In this document: one piece after another, positions 7,114 to 12,964 of the stretch
Layout: every line of letters starts with the position of its first letter
Position numbering within the stretch: position 1 is the first letter of the stretch
Assembly: GCA_004557805.1 (NCBI GenBank)
Contig: SFFS01000065.1
Span: 1-12,964 of the forward strand
DNA length: 12,964 bases
Reading direction: 5' to 3'
Source of the DNA: Clostridiales bacterium
Lineage (GTDB): Bacteria; Bacillota; Clostridia; Christensenellales; Aristaeellaceae
Made by a program: the position numbers and the translations under genes
The notes under the pieces: model-generated
Told to the model about the DNA's origin: nothing
What the model saw: only the letters and a program-made list of their open reading frames with translations
Database searches by the model: none

Positions 7114-8229
7114 ATGAAAAAAGGGATAGTGTTTGCGCTGATCCTTGTGATGCTGGCCGCGACGGCCTGCGCGGGCGAGTTTACGGATAAGGACTCGGAT
7201 TTCATCTTCGAATCCGCCTCCACGCCGGCTCCCGAGCGGCAGAGCCGTGAAATTCTCATTTCCGCCACGGGAGACGTCACGCTCGGCGGCAACATGAAGG
7301 GCAACCCCTCTTCCAACATCTACACCAAAGCGCTCAAGGCGCACGGGGGCGATCTTTCCTATTTTTTTGCAAATGTTCGCAGCATTTTCGAGCAGGACGA
7401 TCTCACGCTCGTCAACTTTGAGGGCGTGCTGACCGAAAGCACGAAGGTACCCGGCAGCAAACAGGGAAACAGCTTCCTCTTCCGCGCGCCGCCGGAGCAT
7501 GTGCAGGTGCTGACGGACGGCTCGGTGGAAGCCGTAGCGCTGGAAAACAACCATGTGATGGATTTCGGCCAGACGGGCTATGACGACACCGTCGCCGCGC
7601 TGGACGCGGCGGGCATCGTTCACGCCTCGGAGGACAGCATGGGCGTTTTCTGGGCGGACGGAGTTTCCGTCGCTTTGCTTGCCTATCAGACGTTCAACAA
7701 CGCCTACGAACGCCTGAACGAGGAGATGCCGCAGGACGTCGCCGCCGCGAAAGCGGCCTACGACGTCGTCATCGTCTCCTTCCATTGGGGGAACGAGCTG
7801 GACTATGCGCCGCACGAGCGGCAGATCGCGCTGGGGCGGCTGGCCGTCGATTCCGGCGCGGATCTGGTGCTGGGCCATCACAGCCACCGCATCAACCCCA
7901 TCGAACGCTACAAAGGCAAATACATCGTTTATTCGCTGGGCAATTTCGTGTTTTCCGGAAACTCGCAACCGAGCGATATGGACACGTTTATCTTCCAGCA
8001 GAAGCTGATCGTATCGGACGAAGGCGTATCCGACGGCGGCTTCCGGGTGATCCCGTGCAGCATTTCGTCCGTCACGGCGGCCAGCGGCAAAAAGAGCGGC
8101 GAGAACGATTTCGCCGCCACGCCCTTTGAAGCGGGCAGCGCCGCCGCCCAGCGCGTGATCGACACGATGCTCAAAAACGGCAAATCCCTCGAATTCGCCG
8201 TGGAAAGCTATCCCACCGAATGGCAGTAA
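7114..8229 (+). CDS. CapA/PGA_cap-type metallophosphoesterase-fold protein, copy 1
   Basis: A 371-residue exported protein of the PGA_cap family (poly-gamma-glutamate CapA/PgsA/YwtB type), which has the calcineurin-like metallophosphoesterase fold. Residues 1-19 are a signal sequence (MKKGIVFALILVMLAATAC). Cys19 could be lipidated (ATAC, an imperfect lipobox) or cleavage could be by signal peptidase I. Motifs: GDVTLGG (53-59), NFEG (101-104), ENNH (144-147), FHWGNE (223-228), GHHSH (254-258) and YSLGNF (273-278), so the metal-site residues look intact. The AAGGAG ribosome site is unusually far (13 nt) from the ATG, and no better in-frame start exists. A paralogue follows 17 nt downstream. No capB/capC (pgsB/pgsC) synthase genes are nearby, so a role in polyglutamate capsule is not supported; the substrate is unknown. 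Confidence 0.9.
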   Translation: MKKGIVFALILVMLAATACAGEFTDKDSDFIFESASTPAPERQSREILISATGDVTLGGNMKGNPSSNIYTKALKAHGGDLSYFFANVRSIFEQDDLTLVNFEGVLTESTKVPGSKQGNSFLFRAPPEHVQVLTDGSVEAVALENNHVMDFGQTGYDDTVAALDAAGIVHASEDSMGVFWADGVSVALLAYQTFNNAYERLNEEMPQDVAAAKAAYDVVIVSFHWGNELDYAPHERQIALGRLAVDSGADLVLGHHSHRINPIERYKGKYIVYSLGNFVFSGNSQPSDMDTFIFQQKLIVSDEGVSDGGFRVIPCSISSVTAASGKKSGENDFAATPFEAGSAAAQRVIDTMLKNGKSLEFAVESYPTEWQ

Positions 8230-8246
8230 CGCCGGAGGAGAAACGG

Positions 8247-9365
8247 ATGAAAAAGTTTGTATGCCTTTTGCTCGCCCTGATGCTCCTGCCCCTGTGCGCC
8301 CCGGCGGAGGACGTATGGGTCGATTCCGAGCCGCAGGAGATCGTTCCCGGCACGCTGTACGTGTATGCGGACGACGACGATTCATCCGCGCAGAGCACGG
8401 CGAAAAGCGGCCCGCGCGTCGATCCGGAAAACGATTCGTGGCCGAAGGAAATCGTGATCACCGTGGGCGGCGACTGCACGCTCGGCTGCACCACCACGCA
8501 GCATGAAAGCCCGAAGGGGTTCGATACGGTCGTGGCGGAGAAGGGGCTGGCGTGGCCCTTTTCCGGGCTGGCGGAGCTGTTTTCGCAGGACGATCTGACG
8601 CTGGTAAACCTCGAAGGCCCGCTCACCGACGCGACGCTGAAAACCGAAAAGAAGTTCAACTTCAAGGGCCCGGCCGAATATGCGCAGATGCTCACCGGCG
8701 CTTCAGTGGAAGCGGTGAACCTGGCCAACAACCATTACGCCGATTACGGCGATCAGGGCAAGGCCGACACCCTTGCCGCGCTGGATGCGGCGGGCGTAAC
8801 CTACTGCGCGCCGAAAACCACCGCGATTTACGAAACCCGCGGCGTGAAAATCGGCCTGATCGGCAACACATTCCCCTACGCCAACGGCAAGCGGGATATT
8901 TCCGCCGACGTTCAGGCGCTTCGCGTCGAAGGCTGCCAGATCGTGCTGGCCGTGTTCCATTGGGGCAGCGAATACGAATACAGCTTCAACGGCGATCAGC
9001 GGCGCATCGGCCGCGCGGCCGTCAAAGCGGGCGCGGACGCTGTGATCGGCCATCATCCGCACGTCGTGCAGGGCATCGAAAAATACGAGGATACGTACAT
9101 CCTCTACAGCCTAGGCAACCTTGTCTTCGGCGGCAACGTCGATCCCAGCGACCGCGAAACGTATCTCGCGCAGCTGACGTTTACCGTCGGCGAGGACGGG
9201 AGCGTGACCGGCCCGCAGCTGAAGATTATCCCGGCGCTTCTGACGGCGCAGGAAAAAGGAACCGACTACCGCCCCGTTCTGGCCGAAGGCGATAGGGCGG
9301 CTTCCATCCTCAAAAAGATTCTCGGCCGTTCCAGCAACATGGAAGGGTTCGTCAATCCCGAATGA
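8247..9365 (+). CDS. CapA/PGA_cap-type metallophosphoesterase-fold protein, copy 2
   Basis: A 372-residue paralogue of the preceding gene with the same domain. The signal peptide MKKFVCLLLALMLLPLCAPA is probably cut by signal peptidase I after APA (residue 20). An acidic, low-complexity stretch follows (DDDDSS at 42-47). Motifs: GGDCTLG (74-80), NLEG (121-124), ANNH (160-163), FHWGSE (237-242), GHHPH (268-272) and YSLGNL. The ATG at 8247 has GGAGGAG 6 nt upstream; the upstream in-frame ATG at 8220 lies inside the previous gene and would bury the signal peptide, so it is rejected. The two copies share phrases such as QDDLTLVN and TLAALDAAG / TVAALDAAG but differ widely elsewhere, pointing to an old duplication with divergence. 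It is co-transcribed with copy 1. Confidence 0.9.
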   Translation: MKKFVCLLLALMLLPLCAPAEDVWVDSEPQEIVPGTLYVYADDDDSSAQSTAKSGPRVDPENDSWPKEIVITVGGDCTLGCTTTQHESPKGFDTVVAEKGLAWPFSGLAELFSQDDLTLVNLEGPLTDATLKTEKKFNFKGPAEYAQMLTGASVEAVNLANNHYADYGDQGKADTLAALDAAGVTYCAPKTTAIYETRGVKIGLIGNTFPYANGKRDISADVQALRVEGCQIVLAVFHWGSEYEYSFNGDQRRIGRAAVKAGADAVIGHHPHVVQGIEKYEDTYILYSLGNLVFGGNVDPSDRETYLAQLTFTVGEDGSVTGPQLKIIPALLTAQEKGTDYRPVLAEGDRAASILKKILGRSSNMEGFVNPE

Positions 9366-9396
9366 ATTTCAGAAACAGAAAAGGATATTTTCAAAT

Positions 9397-10383
9397 ATGA
9401 GTACAACCTCGCATTACGCGATTCTGGTAGACCTGGAAAACTGCGGCGCAAAAGCCGAAATGCTCAGCCATATCATTGAGCGCGTCAAAATCCGCGGCGA
9501 CATTCTGCTCGGCCGCGTCTACGGCTTCACCGACCGCTATTCTTCGCTCAAGGAGCTGCTCCTTTCCAACACGTTTTCCGTGGTGCCGTCGCTTCGCTTC
9601 GGGCATCATCAGAAGAACAACCTCGACATTCAGCTCGTCATTGACGCGCTGGAAATCGCCTACACAAACGAGCTGATCGACAGCTTCTGCATCGTTTCCG
9701 GCGACAGCGACTACACGCCGCTGGTCGGCAAGCTGAAAACGATGGGCAAGTTCGTGCTGGGCATCTCCCGCTCGGAGGTAGCCAGCAACATCTTCATCAA
9801 CGCCTGCAACGAGTTCATGTTCCTTGAAAACGTCAGCAAGCAGAAGAAAAAGAAGGAAACCAAGCAGAACGCCGAAGAACCGCTCAACGATCAGGATCTG
9901 GCCAAGATGGTCGAGACGATCATCGAAGACGCGGAGGAGGACGAGCTGTACGCCTCCGAGCTCAAGGGCACGCTGCTGCGCCTTCGCCCGGACTTCAACG
10001 AGCAGGCGTTCGGCTTCCCGTCTTTTGGCAAGCTGCTTGCCCATATCGAAAAGAAGTTCGGCAACATCCACCTCACCAACGACAACTATAACCTTGTCGT
10101 TTCGCTGCGGCGCGACGCGGAGGAATCGGCTCCGAAGCAGGAAATTACGAAGGAAAACTTCATCGACGTTTTCACCGCGCAGCTCAGGAGCTTCAAGGAA
10201 GCGGGCTTCGACTGCGTAAATCCGTCCATCCTCAAGGGCGCGATCCAGAACGATTATCCCGGCTTCAGCGAGCGCGCGCTGGGCTGCAAGCGGTTCTCCG
10301 ACCTGCTCAAGCTGCTGGAAAAGGACGGCCTGTGCAAGGTCGAGCTGGACGACCAGAAGACGATGCTGGTGCGCATCTGCTGA
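9397..10383 (+). CDS. NYN-domain protein with two LOTUS/OST-HTH-like domains
   Basis: A cytoplasmic, probably RNA-directed protein of 328 residues. The N-terminal NYN domain (about 5-145, PIN-like nuclease fold, LabA/DUF88 group) keeps the acidic set D12 and N15 (LVDLEN), D77 and D83 (NNLDIQLVIDAL), and D103 and D105 (SGDSDY). A lysine-rich linker (148-157) follows. Next come two repeated helical-winged units at about 163-238 and 252-328. Each has the pattern of a helix, L(K)G.L, a P-F motif (RPDFNEQAFGFPSFGKLL; YPGFSERALGCKRFSDLL) and a hydrophobic C-terminal strand, matching LOTUS/OST-HTH domains known to bind RNA. The gene starts 31 nt after the second capA-like gene with AAAGGA about 11 nt upstream. 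It has no signal peptide, so it differs in location from its exported neighbours. The RNA target is unknown. Confidence 0.88.
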   Translation: MSTTSHYAILVDLENCGAKAEMLSHIIERVKIRGDILLGRVYGFTDRYSSLKELLLSNTFSVVPSLRFGHHQKNNLDIQLVIDALEIAYTNELIDSFCIVSGDSDYTPLVGKLKTMGKFVLGISRSEVASNIFINACNEFMFLENVSKQKKKKETKQNAEEPLNDQDLAKMVETIIEDAEEDELYASELKGTLLRLRPDFNEQAFGFPSFGKLLAHIEKKFGNIHLTNDNYNLVVSLRRDAEESAPKQEITKENFIDVFTAQLRSFKEAGFDCVNPSILKGAIQNDYPGFSERALGCKRFSDLLKLLEKDGLCKVELDDQKTMLVRIC

Positions 10384-10388
10384 CGCGA

Positions 10389-10979
10389 ATGACAGTCTAT
10401 CAGATTCTCGCGCTTGCGCTGCTGGCGGTCTTTTACGGCTGCTATTTTGGCAAGATGCTCCGCCAGAAAAGGCAGGGCATCCGTACCGACCAGATCGGCA
10501 GGGGCAAAACAGGCTTTGTGCGGCGCGTAGAAATCACGATGAAAATCGCGACGATCCTCACGCCGCTGGCAGAGCTTGTCAGCATTTTCTGCAACGCCTC
10601 CGCGTTTCCGGCGTGGGTTCGGATGATCGGGGCGGCTATCGCCGCGCTGGGGACGGCCGCGTTCATCGCGTCCGTCGTCACCATGCGCGACAGCTGGCGC
10701 GCAGGCGTTTCGCCGACGGATAAAACCGAACTCGTCACGCGCGGCGTCTATCAGATCAGCCGCAACCCGGCGTTTCTCGGCTTTGATCTGGTCTATCTCG
10801 GCGTCGCGCTGATGTTTGCGAACTGGCCGCTGTGGCTCGTATCGTGCTTTGCGGCGGCGATGTTTCATCTGCAAATCGTCAATGTCGAGGAGGATTTTCT
10901 CATCGAGTCCTTCGGCGAGCAATACCTTGACTATCGCCGGCATGTGAACCGGTATCTGGGATGGAAGCGGCATGGATGA
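10389..10979 (+). CDS. Membrane methyltransferase-like protein (PEMT/isoprenylcysteine methyltransferase family)
   Basis: A 196-residue membrane protein. Hydrophobic helices lie at about 3-20, 52-70, 77-98 and 127-160. The family core is visible: LVTRGVYQISRNPAFLG (115-131, the R-x-P...G SAM-pocket region) and EEDFLIESFGEQYLDYRRHV (167-186, with E...FG..Y..Y). Relatives methylate phospholipid amines or prenylcysteine; in bacteria most members have no known substrate. The ATG lies 5 nt after the NYN stop codon with little Shine-Dalgarno, which suggests coupled translation. A GTG 57 bp upstream is in frame but inside the NYN gene and adds a non-hydrophobic leader, so it is not preferred. It overlaps the DUF3795 gene by 8 bp. 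Confidence 0.8.
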   Translation: MTVYQILALALLAVFYGCYFGKMLRQKRQGIRTDQIGRGKTGFVRRVEITMKIATILTPLAELVSIFCNASAFPAWVRMIGAAIAALGTAAFIASVVTMRDSWRAGVSPTDKTELVTRGVYQISRNPAFLGFDLVYLGVALMFANWPLWLVSCFAAAMFHLQIVNVEEDFLIESFGEQYLDYRRHVNRYLGWKRHG

Positions 10980-11223
10980 CCGGCTGATCGGCAAATGCGG
11001 CTTCTATTGCGGCGCGTGCCCGACGTTTCTCAGCGGCGAATGCTCCGGGTGTATGGAAAATCAACAGCCCGGCGATTGCTTCTCGCGCGATTGTGTGCTG
11101 CAAAAGAAGCTGCGCTTCTGCGGCGAATGCGCGGATTTCCCTTGCGATACGATTCTGACCAGACCGCGCGTAACCGTGCTGGATCCCGCGTGGTTGGAAT
11201 GGAAGAAGCGCAGCAGGCGCTAA
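10972..11223 (+). CDS. Small cysteine-rich DUF3795 protein
   Basis: An 83-residue protein with ten cysteines (9, 13, 16, 24, 27, 36, 41, 50, 53, 58), opening with the DUF3795 signature GKCGFYCGACPTF and continuing GECSGC and FCGECADFPC. The spacing implies bound zinc or an iron-sulfur centre; no function is established for the family. The C-terminal 23 residues lack cysteine and end in a basic tail. Its ATG lies within the end of the methyltransferase-like gene (8-bp overlap), so translation is probably coupled, and it seems to be the last gene of the operon. At 83 residues it may be a short member of its family. Confidence 0.82.
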   Translation: MDDRLIGKCGFYCGACPTFLSGECSGCMENQQPGDCFSRDCVLQKKLRFCGECADFPCDTILTRPRVTVLDPAWLEWKKRSRR

Positions 11224-11372
11224 AAGCGGGAAGATGCAGCCATAAATGAGAGGTGCAGCTGAGGCGGAGCCCTGACGTTCCCTTCCCTGCGCGGCACAGC
11301 CGCCCGAAGAAGCGCAGCGCCCTAAAGCCCGGCCCTCCTTTTCCGTTCCTTCTCAACCCGAAAGGAGAATTT
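11224..11372. other. 149-bp gap before lplA, no recognised element
   Basis: This gap holds short GC-rich pairings, such as GCGGC-ACA-GCCGC at 11291-11303, but no hairpin followed by a T-tract. I see no convincing -35/-10 pair and no recognisable riboswitch. It is open in the lplA frame for 40 codons, but the sequence looks non-coding. The lplA ribosome site AAAGGAG lies at its end. Confidence 0.5.
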
Positions 11373-12341
11373 ATGATTCCCCGTTTTCTGACAGGACACG
11401 ACGTGAACCCGCACCGCAACCTTGCGCGCGAGGAAGCGCTGCTGCTGGCCTGCGACCGCGGAGAGATCGACAGCCCGCTTCTGTATCTGTGGCAGAACGC
11501 GAACACCGTGGTGATCGGCCGGGCGCAGAACGCATGGCGCGAATGCGCCACCGAACGCATGCGCGAGGAAGGCTGCACGCTGGCCCGCCGGACGACCGGC
11601 GGCGGCGCGGTGTTCCATGATCTGGGCAACCTCAACTTCAGCTTTATCGTGCCGCGCGCGCAGTACGACCTCGCCCGCCAGCTTTCGGTGATACAGGCGG
11701 CGGTCGGCTCGTTCGGAATCGCGTGCGAGTTTTCCGGCCGCAACGATCTGCTGGCCGGAGGGCGCAAGTTCTCGGGCAACGCTTTCCGCTTTCTAAACGG
11801 CGCGGCGCTACACCACGGCACGCTGCTCATTCGCGCGGACGGCGCGCGCATGGCGCGTTTTTTACAGCCGTCGAAAGAAAAGCTCGAGGCGAAGGGCGTC
11901 AAGTCCGTGCCCTCGCGCGTAGTGAACCTCTCCGAATTAAGCGCGGACGTAACGGTCGAGCGCCTCAGCGGCGCGCTGCGCCGCGCGTTTGAGGCCGAAT
12001 ACGGCCCCGGCGGAGCGGGCAGCGCGGACGCGCTGGAACTGCCCGATTACGCGGCGCTGGCCGCGCGCAACGCGACATGGGACTGGAACTACGGCGAGAC
12101 GCTCGCGTTCGACGCGGCGCTCCAGCATCGTTTCCCATGGGGCGGGGTAGAATTGCAGCTGCGGCTGGAAAACGGCCGCGTGGCCGCGGCGCGCGCGTTT
12201 ACCGACGCAATGGACGCGGATCTGGGCGAAAAGCTGGAGACTGCGCTGATGGGAAGGCGCTTCGCGCCGAAAGAACTGTCCGAAGCCGTAACGCCCGTAA
12301 ACGAGGACGCGGCGGCGTGGCTGGGCGCGCTGGAATTGTAA
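11373..12341 (+). CDS. lplA: Lipoate--protein ligase A
   Basis: Activates free lipoate with ATP to lipoyl-AMP and transfers it to lysines of lipoyl domains (glycine cleavage H protein, 2-oxoacid dehydrogenase E2 subunits), allowing salvage of external lipoate. The 322 residues cover both the catalytic domain and the small C-terminal domain (about 240-322). Motifs: RRTTGGGAVFHDLGN (72-86), GRNDLLAGGRKFSGNA (122-137, with K132 the expected lipoyl-AMP-contacting lysine) and HHGTLL (147-152). The ATG at 11373 follows AAAGGAG by 5 nt; the frame is open for 40 codons upstream but there is no ribosome site and no family similarity there. No lipoyl-acceptor gene is in the window, so the partner is not identified. 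Confidence 0.94.
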   Translation: MIPRFLTGHDVNPHRNLAREEALLLACDRGEIDSPLLYLWQNANTVVIGRAQNAWRECATERMREEGCTLARRTTGGGAVFHDLGNLNFSFIVPRAQYDLARQLSVIQAAVGSFGIACEFSGRNDLLAGGRKFSGNAFRFLNGAALHHGTLLIRADGARMARFLQPSKEKLEAKGVKSVPSRVVNLSELSADVTVERLSGALRRAFEAEYGPGGAGSADALELPDYAALAARNATWDWNYGETLAFDAALQHRFPWGGVELQLRLENGRVAAARAFTDAMDADLGEKLETALMGRRFAPKELSEAVTPVNEDAAAWLGALEL

Positions 12342-12348
12342 ATTAGGG

Positions 12349-12378
12349 CTGGCAAGTTTTGCCGGGATGCGTTATACT
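12349..12378 (+). promoter_or_regulatory. Promoter of the small P-loop gene
   Basis: CTGGCA (12349-12354), an 18-bp spacer, then TATACT (12373-12378), 34 bp before the ATG. The pair is a moderate sigma-A match. A small hairpin (GGCAA-GTT-TTGCC, 12351-12363) overlaps the -35 and spacer. Confidence 0.5.
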
Positions 12379-12412
12379 GTAATTAAGAATTTCCGAAGGG
12401 AGCGTGGGAGCA

Positions 12413-12823
12413 ATGGTTCAGATTATCTATGGCAAAAAGGGTTCCGGAAAGACCAAGCGCCTGATCGACCTTGCCAATGAAACCGTGAAAGAGGAGCAGG
12501 GCAACGTGCTCTTCATCGACGATGACAACCGCTATATTTTCGATCTTCGTCACGAGATCCGCTTCATTAACGCCGGCGATTACGGCGTGCGCAGCGCGCA
12601 GATGTTCTGCGGGTTTATCTGCGGCCTGCTGGCGCAGAATTTCGACATCCGCGTGCTGTTCGTGGATGCGTTCCTCAAGCTGGTGCAGGACGACCTGCGC
12701 GGCGTGGCCTGGCTGTTTGAAAGCCTCGACAAAATCTGCCAGGAGCATAACGTGCGCCTGGTGATCAGCTGTTCCGGCGCGACCGACGACGCCCCCGAGT
12801 TCATGCAGAAATATCTGATCTGA
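12413..12823 (+). CDS. Small P-loop NTPase-like protein of unknown role
   Basis: A 136-residue protein with a Walker A loop at the extreme N-terminus (YGKKGSGKT, 6-14) and a Walker B-like strand RVLFVDAF (80-87, D85). A further strand, VRLVISCSG (113-121), resembles the sensor strand of RecA/ABC-type ATPases. Short proteins of this kind in Clostridia are sometimes labelled 'twitching motility protein PilT', but it lacks the length and domains of a pilus motor and no pilus gene is nearby, so that name should not be used. It has no membrane segment. The ATG at 12413 is preferred; a GTG 9 bp upstream is in frame. The ribosome site is AAGGGAG (10 nt away) or a second GGGAG very close to the ATG. 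It has its own promoter just after lplA. Confidence 0.7.
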   Translation: MVQIIYGKKGSGKTKRLIDLANETVKEEQGNVLFIDDDNRYIFDLRHEIRFINAGDYGVRSAQMFCGFICGLLAQNFDIRVLFVDAFLKLVQDDLRGVAWLFESLDKICQEHNVRLVISCSGATDDAPEFMQKYLI

Positions 12824-12846
12824 CAAAAATAATTTTCAAAAAGATG

Positions 12847-12876
12847 TTTCACCCTTCTACCTTTGAGGTATATTAT
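12847..12876 (+). promoter_or_regulatory. Possible promoter of the rubredoxin-type gene
   Basis: TTTCAC (12847-12852) lies 18 bp from TATTAT (12871-12876); an alternative -10 is TATATT at 12869-12874 (16-bp spacer). The -10 alternatives fall inside the left arm of the adjacent inverted repeat. The region is AT-rich, and the -35 match is weak. Confidence 0.35.
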
Positions 12877-12900
12877 ATATCGTCAACACGATATTAATAT
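12870..12900. repeat. Long inverted repeat ahead of the rubredoxin-type gene
   Basis: The left arm ATATTATATATCGT (12870-12883) and right arm ACGATATTAATAT (12888-12900) are inverted copies, 13 paired bases with a single extra T in the left arm, around a CAAC centre. The inner 7 bp (ATATCGT/ACGATAT) are perfect. It lies over the likely -10 and start point and 3 bp before the GGGAGGA ribosome site, so it could be a repressor operator or an mRNA hairpin. Confidence 0.7.
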
Positions 12901-12918
12901 TCAGGGAGGATTCACAAT

Positions 12919-12964
12919 ATGAAAAAATGGGTTTGCACGGTTTGCGGTTATGTTTGCGAGGGCG
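12919..12964 (+). CDS. Rubredoxin-type iron-binding protein, N-terminus only
   Basis: Only 15 codons are present: MKKWVCTVCGYVCEG. The CxxCGYV knuckle is the first half of a rubredoxin Fe(Cys)4 site and matches the N-terminus of small rubredoxins and of rubredoxin-first fusions such as some rubrerythrin- or flavodoxin-linked proteins. The residue after the V is Cys13, where Tyr is more common. The ribosome site GGGAGGA lies 8 nt before the ATG. Such proteins carry electrons, often in oxygen or peroxide defence of anaerobes. Whether this is a stand-alone rubredoxin or a fusion cannot be told from the visible part. Confidence 0.8.
   Translation, partial: MKKWVCTVCGYVCEG

Noticed and set aside
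7087..8385. A 432-codon minus-strand frame opposite the first capA-like gene
   Set aside because: It is a shadow of the codon pattern; the plus-strand protein has a signal peptide and all PGA_cap motifs.
9391..10071. A 226-codon minus-strand frame opposite the NYN gene
   Set aside because: It has no recognisable domain and lies over the conserved NYN/LOTUS coding region.
11291..11303. GCGGC-ACA-GCCGC hairpin as an operon terminator after DUF3795
   Set aside because: The stem is only 5 bp and no T-tract follows; such pairings are common in GC-rich sequence.
11253..11372. N-terminal extension of lplA by 40 residues
   Set aside because: The open frame continues upstream, but the residues are Pro/Arg/Lys-rich with no family similarity, while AAAGGAG sits 5 nt before the ATG at 11373.
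12351..12363. GGCAA-GTT-TTGCC hairpin as a terminator for lplA
   Set aside because: No T-tract follows, the stem is short, and it overlaps the -35 and spacer of the next gene's promoter.
12413..12823. Annotation as pilus retraction ATPase PilT
   Set aside because: At 136 residues it is far too short, lacks the PilT His/Asp boxes and has no pilus genes nearby.
1..12964. CRISPR array, tRNA, rRNA, prophage or toxin-antitoxin locus
   Set aside because: No regularly spaced direct repeats, no tRNA- or rRNA-like stretch and no phage or toxin genes were seen on either strand.

Overview
The window looks like chromosome from a GC-rich member of the Bacillota, most likely a Clostridia-type anaerobe. 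This is inferred from strong AAGGAG/AGGAGG ribosome binding sites, sigma-A-type promoters (one a perfect consensus), a ROK repressor, formate-tetrahydrofolate ligase and a rubredoxin-type protein. No species can be named from the sequence alone. Nearly every base is accounted for; the longest gene-free stretch is about 185 bp.

Left part, minus strand. The edge (1-286) holds the N-terminus of an AT-rich IS630-type transposase, with a strong promoter, sitting just downstream of fhs (365-2029). Upstream of fhs come an intrinsic terminator and a two-gene translational-GTPase operon, prfC (RF3) then typA/BipA. These two overlap by 4 bp (ATGA) and are driven by a perfect TTGACA-17-TATAAT promoter. 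A minus-strand ROK regulator follows (5715-6929). It keeps its zinc motif but has lost the sugar-kinase catalytic aspartate.

Middle part, plus strand. Divergent from the ROK gene is a tightly packed set of five genes (7114-11223): two tandem exported CapA/PGA_cap metallophosphoesterase-like proteins, a NYN-domain protein with two LOTUS/OST-HTH-like domains (probable RNA-directed nuclease), a small multi-pass membrane methyltransferase-like protein (PEMT/ICMT type), and a 10-cysteine DUF3795 protein. No terminator is visible inside the set, and two of the junctions suggest translational coupling. What the five genes do together is not established. This cluster, with the divergent ROK regulator, is the most interesting accessory assembly in the window.

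Right part, plus strand. Then come a full-length lipoate-protein ligase (lplA), a 136-residue P-loop protein with its own promoter, and the first 15 codons of a rubredoxin-type protein. A striking inverted repeat lies over the presumed promoter of the last one. I see no CRISPR array, tRNA, rRNA or complete mobile element. No single feature proves a wholly new system; the best candidates are the capA-capA-NYN/LOTUS-methyltransferase-DUF3795 operon and the palindrome before the rubredoxin gene.
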